From Neorhizobium galegae (GTDB lineage: Bacteria > Pseudomonadota > Alphaproteobacteria > Rhizobiales > Rhizobiaceae): a stretch of 64,000 nt of DNA. Position numbers and translations under genes: made by a program. A model generated the notes under the pieces. It made no database searches, was not told where the DNA came from, and saw only the letters and a program-made list of their open reading frames with translations. Shown piece by piece: positions 43,104 through 51,406 of the stretch. The DNA is taken from assembly GCF_021391675.1 (NCBI RefSeq), contig NZ_CP090095.1:811501-875500 (forward strand), written 5' to 3'. The first letter of the stretch is position 1; each line of letters begins with the position of its first letter.

Positions 43104-43358
43104 CGATTTGTGGGGTTCGTCCTCAATCACCCCGCAGCAATGGCCGTGGCGGCACCGGCGATCCCCGGCGCAGCCTGTGATTGTCGCACTCAGAAACGCA
43201 GCAACGGTTGAACATTGATCCGAACTGGTTCAAGCCTTACAACAATAACCATTTGGAACTTTTGCGGATTCGCGCTTCAGGCCACTGAGTTTATGGAGAG
43301 GATCAATGTTCTGCGTTAGTTGTGACGGCCTGACTCTGGTCCGAGAGACCGCTACCCC

Positions 43359-46300
43359 ATGAAAATCATCGACAACACCTCTCAGCTCCTTGGCGATGAT
43401 CTGAAGGAAACGCTCGGCCGCGGCTCGCGCGTGAAAATCGCAGCATCATGCTTCTCGATCTATGCATATGAGGCCCTGAAGTCCGAGCTTTCAAGAATCG
43501 ACAACTTGCAGTTCATCTTCACGTCGCCAACATTCGTACCTACGGAAGCGACCGATAAGCTGCGAAAGGAGAAACGCGAGTTCTTCATCCCCAAGCCGGG
43601 GCGGGAGAGCAGCCTCTATGGCACCGAGTTCGAGATCCAGCTGCGGAATAAGCTGACGCAGCGAGCGGTGGCGAGGGAATGCGCCGAATGGATTCGCGAA
43701 AAGGCTCGGTTCAAGTCCAACGCTACCCAGGCTGCGATGCAGCCGTTTGCGCATGTGGAGACCAACGGGGCCGGCGTTGCGTACATGCCGATCAGCGGCT
43801 TCACTGCGGTAGATCTAGGCTATCAGAAGGGTAATGCAGTCTCCAACTTCGTGACACGGATGGACGAGCAGGCACATGCCGGGATCTATCTCCAACTTTT
43901 CAATCAAATCTGGAACGATGCTGACAAGTTGAAGGACGTTACCGACGCCGTCTGCGATCACATCGAGTCCGTCTACCAGGAGAACGCGCCCGAGCGTGTC
44001 TACTTTCTGATGCTCTACAATATATTCCGCGAGTTCCTTGAGGACATCAATGAGGACGTGCTGCCGAATGACCGAACCGGCTACCAGGAGAGTATCGTCT
44101 GGAACAAGCTGTTCAACTATCAGCGGGACGCTGCGACCGGGATCATCAACAAGCTCGAGACATATAACGGCTGTATCCTTGCAGACTCCGTCGGCCTGGG
44201 GAAGACCTTCACCGCCCTAGCGGTCGTCAAATATTACGAGCTTCGCAACAAGTCGGTGCTGGTGCTCTGCCCGAAGAAGCTGGCCGACAACTGGCGGAAC
44301 TATAACAGCAACCTCACCACCAATATCTTCGCCAAGGATCGCTTCAATTATGACGTGCTCTGCCACACCGATCTGTCGCGCACGTCGGGTGAGTCGTTCG
44401 GCATTCCGCTGAACCGGGTGAACTGGGGCAATTACGATCTCGTGGTGATCGATGAATCCCACAATTTCCGAAATAACGACGTCTTCAAGGATCGCGAGAC
44501 CCGTTATCAAAAGCTGATGAACAAGGTCATCCGCGCCGGCGTGAAGACTAAGGTGCTGATGCTCTCGGCAACGCCCGTGAACAACCGCTTCAACGATCTG
44601 CGCAACCAGCTCGCACTAGCCTATGAAGGCCAATCGGATGCGCTCAGCAAGAGCCTAAAATCGCAAACCAGCATTGAGGAAATCTTCCGGCGCGCGCAGA
44701 AGGCTTTCAACGAATGGTCAGTGCTGCCTCCGGACGAACGGACGGCTGCAACGATTCTAAGGACGCTGGACTTCGACTTCTTCGAGCTGCTCGATGCCGT
44801 GACCATCGCGCGGTCGCGCAAGCATATCGAGACATTCTACGACACGAAGGACATCGGCAAATTCCCTCAGCGCCGCAAACCGCTGTCGTTCCACTGCCCG
44901 ATCACGCAGCGAGCGGATGTGATGGGCTTGAACGAAATCTTCGGACAGTTGTCGGTATTGAAGCTCGCAGTCTATGCTCCGATCAGCTACATCCTGCCAA
45001 GCCGGCTCAGGAAGTACGAGGAGATCTACGACACCCAGGTAGAGGGTGGCCGTGGAAAACTTCGGCAGGCTGACCGCGAGCGCAGTCTTCAGGCGCTGAT
45101 GACCACCAATCTCCTTAAGCGCCTCGAAAGCTCGGTTGCGGCCTTCCGCCTGACTTTGCTTGCTCTGGGCGGCAACATCACGCGGGCGCTTGACGCCATC
45201 GCCGAGTACGAGACGACCGGGCGTGGTGAAAGCATCAGCGACCATCTGGAGGATATGAGTGATTTCGACCCGGAAGACGATGACCTCTCCGGGCTCGATG
45301 AGTTTACCGTCGGCAAGAAGATGCAGATCAGCCTCGGCGATATGGACTTGCCCTCGTGGAAGCATGATCTCGCGGGGGACCGTGCCCTGATCGACGGCTT
45401 GGTTGCGTCCATGCGGAAGGTGGCGCCAGAGGACGATGCCAAGCTTCAGCATCTGCTTTCTTTGCTCAAGCAAAAAATCGAGGAGCCGCTCAATCCCGGC
45501 AACCGGAAGGTTATTGTATTCACTGCCTTCGCCGACACCGCGAACTATCTTTATGAAAATCTGGCGCCGTTTGCTGATGGCCTAGGCCTGCATGTGGGCC
45601 AGGTCACAGGCTCGAGCTCCCCGAAAACCACGCTCAAAAAGTCCTACGACTTCCAGAGTGTGCTGACGCTGTTCTCACCCCGCTCGAAGGAAAGGTCGGT
45701 CGTTCTGCCTCATGAGACAGCCGAACTGGATATCCTGATCGGAACCGATTGCATCTCGGAAGGCCAGAACCTGCAGGATTGCGATTTCCTGGTCAATTAC
45801 GACATTCACTGGAACCCAGTGAGAATCATCCAGCGCTTCGGTCGTATCGACCGCATAGGTTCGCCCAATGACCAGATCCAGCTCGTCAACTACTGGCCGG
45901 ACATCACGCTGGACGAATACATCAATCTCAAGGAGCGTGTTGAAAACCGCATGGTGATCGCCGATGTCACCGCGACCGGCGACGACAATGTGCTGACCGC
46001 CAAGTCCAGCGATATTGCCTACCGCAAGGAACAACTCAAGCGGATGCAGGAAGAGGTGATCGAGCTGGAAGACGTGAAGGCCGGCATCTCGATTACCGAC
46101 CTCGGCCTCAACGATTTTCGCATGGACCTGCTTAACTACGTCAAGGAACATGGCGATCTGGAGACGGCGCCGTTCGGCATGCACGCCGTCGTGCCGGCGG
46201 CGCACGAGCTTGGGCTGCGGCCCGGCGTGATCTTCGCGTTGAAGAACGTGCATCGTAGCGTCAACATCAACCAGCAGAACAGGCTTCATCCCTTCTACCT

Positions 46301-46649
46301 CGTTTACATCGATGACGATGGCGAGATTATCGCAGATCATACCGAGGTGAAGCGGCTGCTTGACCTGATCCGCAGCAGTTGCAAGGGTCGCGCCGATCCG
46401 ATCCCGGATGTCTGCCGCCTCTTCAACGAGCGGACGGAGAACGGTCGTCAGATGGGACGCTATTCCGATCTGCTCAGCCAGGCGATCCGTTCGATGATCG
46501 AGGTGAAGGAAGAGAAGGACATCGATAGCCTGTTCAGCGGTGGTCGCACGACCGCCCTGACGCACACGATCAAGGGCCTGGATGATTTCGAGCTAATCGC
46601 CTTCCTGCGCGTCGAAGGAGGCCAGCGCATCGAAGGGAGCGTGTCGTGA
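43359..46649 (+). CDS. SNF2-type helicase with PLD-like N-terminal domain
   Basis: The 1096-residue protein starts with about 150 residues resembling the phospholipase-D-like domain seen in some SNF2 helicases (KIAASCFSIYAYEALKSEL), though no clear HKD motif is visible. The motor has Walker A ADSVGLGKTFTALAVVK (about 272-285), DESHNF (about 363), LSATPVNNRF (about 402), then TDCISEGQNLQDCDFLVNYD (about 794) and QRFGRIDRIGS (about 824). It would translocate on DNA using ATP. Its stop overlaps the start of the DUF4391 gene by 4 nt. It is the first gene of the methyltransferase operon; a restriction or anti-phage role is inferred from context. Confidence 0.88.
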   Translation: MKIIDNTSQLLGDDLKETLGRGSRVKIAASCFSIYAYEALKSELSRIDNLQFIFTSPTFVPTEATDKLRKEKREFFIPKPGRESSLYGTEFEIQLRNKLTQRAVARECAEWIREKARFKSNATQAAMQPFAHVETNGAGVAYMPISGFTAVDLGYQKGNAVSNFVTRMDEQAHAGIYLQLFNQIWNDADKLKDVTDAVCDHIESVYQENAPERVYFLMLYNIFREFLEDINEDVLPNDRTGYQESIVWNKLFNYQRDAATGIINKLETYNGCILADSVGLGKTFTALAVVKYYELRNKSVLVLCPKKLADNWRNYNSNLTTNIFAKDRFNYDVLCHTDLSRTSGESFGIPLNRVNWGNYDLVVIDESHNFRNNDVFKDRETRYQKLMNKVIRAGVKTKVLMLSATPVNNRFNDLRNQLALAYEGQSDALSKSLKSQTSIEEIFRRAQKAFNEWSVLPPDERTAATILRTLDFDFFELLDAVTIARSRKHIETFYDTKDIGKFPQRRKPLSFHCPITQRADVMGLNEIFGQLSVLKLAVYAPISYILPSRLRKYEEIYDTQVEGGRGKLRQADRERSLQALMTTNLLKRLESSVAAFRLTLLALGGNITRALDAIAEYETTGRGESISDHLEDMSDFDPEDDDLSGLDEFTVGKKMQISLGDMDLPSWKHDLAGDRALIDGLVASMRKVAPEDDAKLQHLLSLLKQKIEEPLNPGNRKVIVFTAFADTANYLYENLAPFADGLGLHVGQVTGSSSPKTTLKKSYDFQSVLTLFSPRSKERSVVLPHETAELDILIGTDCISEGQNLQDCDFLVNYDIHWNPVRIIQRFGRIDRIGSPNDQIQLVNYWPDITLDEYINLKERVENRMVIADVTATGDDNVLTAKSSDIAYRKEQLKRMQEEVIELEDVKAGISITDLGLNDFRMDLLNYVKEHGDLETAPFGMHAVVPAAHELGLRPGVIFALKNVHRSVNINQQNRLHPFYLVYIDDDGEIIADHTEVKRLLDLIRSSCKGRADPIPDVCRLFNERTENGRQMGRYSDLLSQAIRSMIEVKEEKDIDSLFSGGRTTALTHTIKGLDDFELIAFLRVEGGQRIEGSVS

Positions 46650-47395
46650 CGCTTTACGACTGGCCCCGCGCCAGTGCCTTCGGACGGGTCATCCCCAAGA
46701 ACAAGATCTATGAACATGCGGGTGTCAATACCGCGCTCAAGGACCTGTTCGTACGCGAGGTGGACCAGATTATCTGGTCGCACAAGCTGGCACCGGAAAC
46801 GATCAATCTGCCCGCGACGAAGTCGGTGGCTGAAATCCAGGTGTTTCGGATCACGCAACGGGAAAAAACCCTCAGTACTGAAGCGCTGCGTGCCATCGAT
46901 CGTGCAATCCCGTTTCCATTGCTTTTCGAACTGTCGCATGGCGGCAAGATCAAGCTCGCCGCTGCTTATAAGCGCCCGAGCGACGCAGACAGCATGAAAT
47001 GGGTGTTGGGAGACTATTTCGAGAGCGAGTGGCTTCCAGAGGGTGGGCGACGGTCGGCACTGCCCGTGGCGTTGAACATGGGCGCGCTTTACGAGCAGCT
47101 CATCAGCCCGTTAGTCGAGGAGCAGACCGCCCGGTTGGTCCCCGGCGCGCAAACCGGCTTTGCGGAGGCCTCGCAGTCGTCATTCGCGGCGCCTGATATG
47201 CAGCCACTGTCGCTGGAGACCAAGATCGCCCTGGCGGAGGCGATAAAGGCCACGACCCGCGAGGTCAACCGGATCAAGGCGCGGCTCAGTCGCGAGAGAC
47301 AGTTCAACAAGCGCGTGGCGATCAATGCCGAGCTGCGCGCTGCCAAGGAAGAGTTGAAAAGATTGAGCGGAGACAGGGATGGCGAAGCCGAATGA
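46646..47395 (+). CDS. DUF4391 domain protein
   Basis: The 249-residue protein matches DUF4391 by its start LYDWPRASAFGRVIPKNKIY and internal KSVAEIQVFRITQREKTLST and FPLLFELSHGGKIKLAAAYK. The family is known mainly from operons with helicases and DNA methyltransferases, and its biochemical role is unknown. The last 60 residues form a helical, Arg/Lys-rich coiled coil. GTG 46646 overlaps the helicase stop (GTGA), and the 3' end overlaps the next small ORF, so the genes are tightly coupled. Confidence 0.85.
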   Translation: MTLYDWPRASAFGRVIPKNKIYEHAGVNTALKDLFVREVDQIIWSHKLAPETINLPATKSVAEIQVFRITQREKTLSTEALRAIDRAIPFPLLFELSHGGKIKLAAAYKRPSDADSMKWVLGDYFESEWLPEGGRRSALPVALNMGALYEQLISPLVEEQTARLVPGAQTGFAEASQSSFAAPDMQPLSLETKIALAEAIKATTREVNRIKARLSRERQFNKRVAINAELRAAKEELKRLSGDRDGEAE

Positions 47396-47657
47396 ATCTT
47401 ATCAGTTGGTTTTGGTAGAAAGCTATCGCCCAGACAGTACACCTGGTCTGCACGGGGACGTCCACATCCGTCCTCACCACGGACAGGGTTTTCCGACCAC
47501 AATGCATGTCGAATGTTCGAAGAGCCTAAGCCGCAATTATCCCGTGGGCACTGTGTTCAGGATACGCGCGAAGCTGACCGACCGCGAAGGCTCCGGTGAC
47601 TTCCTTTACAGCTACTTTGGTTGGAAGTTCGAAGTGGTAGAAATTAGAGAGAAGTGA
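47379..47657 (+). CDS. Hypothetical protein inside the methyltransferase operon (92 aa)
   Basis: This 92-residue ORF overlaps the 3' end of the DUF4391 gene by 17 nt and ends 3 nt before the methyltransferase start, so it is embedded in the operon. GGAGACAGGG precedes ATG 47379. It looks beta-rich (YQLVLVESYRPDSTPGLHGD, HIRPHHGQGF, WKFEVVEI), with a pair of histidines. I recognise no family. Its embedding argues for a real, perhaps overlooked, component of the system. Confidence 0.65.
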   Translation: MAKPNESYQLVLVESYRPDSTPGLHGDVHIRPHHGQGFPTTMHVECSKSLSRNYPVGTVFRIRAKLTDREGSGDFLYSYFGWKFEVVEIREK

Positions 47658-47660
47658 TTC

Positions 47661-49676
47661 ATGGAAAAACTGAAGATGCATAGCCTCGATCTGAGCCAGG
47701 ATAACATCACCAAGATCCGCGATCTTTTTCCCGGCTGCGTCACCGAGGCGCGCGACGAGGCGACCGGGCAATTGCGTCTCGCCGTGGACTTCGATCAGCT
47801 TCGGCAGGAGTTGAGCGATAGCATCGTCGAGGGGCCGCAGGAGCGATATAGGCTGGATTGGCCGGGGAAACGCGAGGCGTTGCTGCTCGCGAACGCACCT
47901 GTCGCGAAGACACTGATCCCTGACTACCAAGGCAGCTTGAAATTTGATGAAACAGGGAACCTGTTTATTAATGGGGACAATCTGGAGGCCCTAAAGCTTC
48001 TTCAGGCGACTTTTCTAGGTAAAGTCAAGATGATATACATAGATCCTCCCTATAACACGGGAAGTGACTTCATTTACAATGATGATTTTTCCGAATCTTC
48101 AGAGGAATATCTTGTGAAGTCAAATCAAAAAATGGATGGCGGGATAAGGTTGGTTGCCAACACGGAAGCAAATGGTCGATTCCACTCCGACTGGCTGACG
48201 ATGATTTATCCTCGTATAAAGTTGGCGCGAAATTTACTTTCGGATGACGGAGTAATATTTGTCTCAATCAGTGATGAAGAATCGGCCAACATCAGAAGGC
48301 TATTGGATGAAGTTTTCGGAGAGCAGAATTTTATCGAGACAATCGCAGTGGAAATGTCCACCACCTCCGGCCCCAAGACTGTTAATGCTCAGCAGGGCAC
48401 GATTGTGAAAAATGTTGAGTTCGTCCACGTATTCAGGAAAACTGCAGAGTTTGACAAAATACGCCATACTCCGTTGCTGGATGGTATAGCCTCATTCGAC
48501 ACCCATTATACTGTTTGGATGAACGAAGATGGAACACTCAGCACCCTCGCCGACAAGATGATGGACGACGCATTGGTGGGTGCTGATATCCAGCGCTATG
48601 GCTTCGGTAGCCGGAATAACTTCAGTATAAATAACATTGATAGGTTGCTGGCGGTCTCAGATGCCGCAAAAGCATTTATCGATAAGAACTTGGGAAAAAT
48701 TGCACGTGTGGACAGGCCGCCGGTCTCAACAGCAGGCCAATCTACCGAGGTTGGACGTTGGAAAGCCTATGAGGCAGATCACAGAACATATTTCCTGACG
48801 ACCCTGGCAAACGGAAGCCTTCAGGCATTGATGCCATTGTCTCTGAATTATCGAATGTCAGATGACTATAAACCACGATTTGGAAGAACTGTTATTCGAG
48901 GAGACCTATGGAAGGGATTTCACCAAGACATGGGAAACGTCGCCAAAGAGGGCGATATTGCTTTCTCGAACGGAAAGAAGCCGGTTCGATTAATTAAGCA
49001 ACTTATGAAATGGGCAAATAATACCAAGCACGGTATTGTCCTCGACTTCTTTGCCGGCTCAGGCACGACCGCGCATGCGGTCCTGGAGGCAAATGCAGAA
49101 GATGGCTTCAATCGTAAATTCATCTTAGTGCAGTTGGATGAAGTTCCAGATCAGAAATCGGACGCAGCGAAGGAAGGTTACAAATCAATTGCTGCTCTGT
49201 CGGCGGAACGTGTCCGCCGTGCCGGGAAGAAAATCCTCGAAAGCGATTGCCACCCCGATTGGAACCGAGACGTGGGCTTCCGGATGCTCAACGTAGATAC
49301 GTCGAACATGAAGGACGTCTACTACCGGCCAGACCAACTGAAGCAGAGTGACCTCCTAGACATGGTCGACAACGTCAAGGAAGGCCGGACGGCCGAGGAC
49401 TTGCTGTTCCAGGTTCTGGTCGATTGGGGCGTGGATCTCACTCTGCCAATCCGCCGCGAGACGCTACAGGGCAAGACCGTGTTCTTCGTGGATGACAACG
49501 CTCTGGTCGCCTGCTTCGATAAGGGCGTGTCCGAGGATCTGGTCAAGGAACTGGCAAAGCACGAGCCGCTGCGCGTCGTCTTCCGCGACAGCGGTTTCAT
49601 CTCGGACGCCGTGAAGATCAATGTGGAGCAGATTTTCCGCCAGCTTTCCCCGACCACCGACATCAAAGCGATCTGA
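47661..49676 (+). CDS. Type III-like DNA methyltransferase (Mod, beta class)
   Basis: The 671-residue enzyme transfers a methyl group from SAM to a base, probably N6-adenine. Motif IV is DPPYNTGSDF (about residue 128) and motif I FFAGSGTTAHAVLEAN (about 462) comes later, the beta-class order. The N-terminal MEKLKMHSLDLSQDN and NLFINGDNLEALKLLQ are typical of Type III Mod. The target-recognition region, roughly 48050-49200, is AT-rich (33% GC in 48061-48120) between GC-rich ends (60% in 47761-47820 and 49441-49500), pointing to a swapped specificity domain. It is followed by an AlbA_2 ATPase gene and the Res gene. Confidence 0.92.
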   Translation: MEKLKMHSLDLSQDNITKIRDLFPGCVTEARDEATGQLRLAVDFDQLRQELSDSIVEGPQERYRLDWPGKREALLLANAPVAKTLIPDYQGSLKFDETGNLFINGDNLEALKLLQATFLGKVKMIYIDPPYNTGSDFIYNDDFSESSEEYLVKSNQKMDGGIRLVANTEANGRFHSDWLTMIYPRIKLARNLLSDDGVIFVSISDEESANIRRLLDEVFGEQNFIETIAVEMSTTSGPKTVNAQQGTIVKNVEFVHVFRKTAEFDKIRHTPLLDGIASFDTHYTVWMNEDGTLSTLADKMMDDALVGADIQRYGFGSRNNFSINNIDRLLAVSDAAKAFIDKNLGKIARVDRPPVSTAGQSTEVGRWKAYEADHRTYFLTTLANGSLQALMPLSLNYRMSDDYKPRFGRTVIRGDLWKGFHQDMGNVAKEGDIAFSNGKKPVRLIKQLMKWANNTKHGIVLDFFAGSGTTAHAVLEANAEDGFNRKFILVQLDEVPDQKSDAAKEGYKSIAALSAERVRRAGKKILESDCHPDWNRDVGFRMLNVDTSNMKDVYYRPDQLKQSDLLDMVDNVKEGRTAEDLLFQVLVDWGVDLTLPIRRETLQGKTVFFVDDNALVACFDKGVSEDLVKELAKHEPLRVVFRDSGFISDAVKINVEQIFRQLSPTTDIKAI

Positions 49677-49686
49677 GGTCGCGACG

Positions 49687-51342
49687 ATGCATCAAGCCGA
49701 ACTCGCAACACTGCTCGACCAACTCATCTCGAACTGGGAGAGCGAGGTGGTGGAGTTCAAGCGTGGAAAAGATGCGTTTTCGAGCAGTGAACTCGGTAAA
49801 TATGTTTCGGCGCTGGCAAACGAGGCCAATCTGCGGGTGCGTGAGCGCGCCTGGTTGGTGTTCGGTGTCGAGGACGAGACACGGGTCGTGGTGGGCACCT
49901 CCTACAAGGAGAACCCCGCTCACCTGCAGGCCGATAAGATGCAGATCATCAACGGCACGGGCAGCTTCACGGTTCGTGATATCTATGTGCTGAACCACAA
50001 GGACGGCCGGGTCGTTCTTTTCGAGATCCCGGCTGCGCCGCGCGGCATGGCGATCAACTGGAACGGCCACTACTATGGCCGGGCCAATGAGAGCCTTGTG
50101 CCGCTGGGTCTCGACAAGCTGGACGAGATACGCGCACAGACGCTTGCTACAGACTGGACGGCTCAAGTTGTCGAAGGGGCCACGCTAGCCGATCTCGATC
50201 CGCAGGCGCTAAGAGTCGCGCGCGAGCGTTTCGCTGCCAAGCATGCGAACCGCTCCATTGCAGATGAGATCGCCGGCTGGAGCGATGCGACATTTCTCAA
50301 CAGGGCAAAGCTGACGCAGGATGGCGCGATGACGCGGGCCGCCCTGCTGTTGCTGGGCAAATCCGAATCTGCCTCGAGGCTCAACCCCCATCCGGTGGAG
50401 ATGACCTGGAAGCTCGAAGGAGAAGAGCGCGCCTACGAGCACTTTGGCCCGCCCTTCCTGCTGACATCGTCACAGGTCTTCGCCCGTATCCGCAATGTTC
50501 AGCTCCGACTTCTGCCGGAAAACGAACTGTTGGCCCACGAGGTGGCGAAATACGATCAAAAGGTCGTCCTGGAAGCGCTACACAACTGCATAGCCCATCA
50601 GGACTATGCCCGCCTGGCGCGCGTGATCGTGACGGAGCGACCGGATCGATTAATTATGGAGAATGAGGGTGGTTTCTTCGAAGGGCAGCCCGAGGATTAT
50701 GTTCTGCACGACCACGTGCCACGGCGCTATCGCAATCCGTTCCTGATTCAGGCAATGACCGAGCTGAACATGATCGACCATATGGGTTACGGCATTCAGG
50801 ATATCTATCGCCGTCAGCGCCAGCGCTTCTTTCCGTTGCCGGACTACGACCTCAGCGAGCCCAATGTTGTCCGCCTGACCATTCACGGCCGCATTGTCGA
50901 TGCCGCGTACAGCCAGCTTCTCATGCAACAGACCGGGCTGCCACTGGTAGATGTCCTTGCCCTGGACAGGGTTCAGAAGCAGTTGCCGATCACGGACGAT
51001 GCGATCCGCCACCTGAAGCAAAAGCATCTGATCGAAGGTCGGAAGCCGAATTTTTTCATATCTGCCAGCGTTGCGAATGCGACTTCGCAGAAGGCTCGTT
51101 ACATCAGGACGCGGGCGTTTGATGACCACCATTACGAGGAAATGATTGTTGGATTTCTAAGAGAGTTTGGTCAGGCCTCAAGAAAGGAAATCGACGACCT
51201 TTTGCGCAATAAGCTCAGCGAAGCGTTGAACGATTCGCAAAAGAAAAGCAAAATAGGCAATCTTTTGAGCGGCTTGAGGATTAAGGGTCGGATCCACAAC
51301 ATCGGATCTAAAGCTGCCCCCGAATGGCGCCTTATGGACTAA
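49687..51342 (+). CDS. AlbA_2/Schlafen-type ATP-binding protein
   Basis: From ATG 49687 the product has 551 residues (the frame is open 22 codons earlier, inside the mod gene). The N-terminal AlbA_2/divergent AAA_4 domain shows EVVEFKRGKDAFSSSELGKY and VLFEIPAAPRGMAINWNGHYYGR. A GHKL-like ATPase part follows (ALHNCIAHQDYARLARVIVT, MENEGGFFEG), and the C-terminus looks winged-helix. Such proteins are frequent in defence islands as regulators or effectors. It lies between mod and res, 10 nt after mod, an unusual insertion for a Type III system. Confidence 0.8.
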   Translation: MHQAELATLLDQLISNWESEVVEFKRGKDAFSSSELGKYVSALANEANLRVRERAWLVFGVEDETRVVVGTSYKENPAHLQADKMQIINGTGSFTVRDIYVLNHKDGRVVLFEIPAAPRGMAINWNGHYYGRANESLVPLGLDKLDEIRAQTLATDWTAQVVEGATLADLDPQALRVARERFAAKHANRSIADEIAGWSDATFLNRAKLTQDGAMTRAALLLLGKSESASRLNPHPVEMTWKLEGEERAYEHFGPPFLLTSSQVFARIRNVQLRLLPENELLAHEVAKYDQKVVLEALHNCIAHQDYARLARVIVTERPDRLIMENEGGFFEGQPEDYVLHDHVPRRYRNPFLIQAMTELNMIDHMGYGIQDIYRRQRQRFFPLPDYDLSEPNVVRLTIHGRIVDAAYSQLLMQQTGLPLVDVLALDRVQKQLPITDDAIRHLKQKHLIEGRKPNFFISASVANATSQKARYIRTRAFDDHHYEEMIVGFLREFGQASRKEIDDLLRNKLSEALNDSQKKSKIGNLLSGLRIKGRIHNIGSKAAPEWRLMD

Positions 51343-51406
51343 ACAGTGAACATTTCACGAAAGCGCTACGAGAGCTAAGAAAGAAATCTAAGAAAGCCGA
51401 AGTCCG

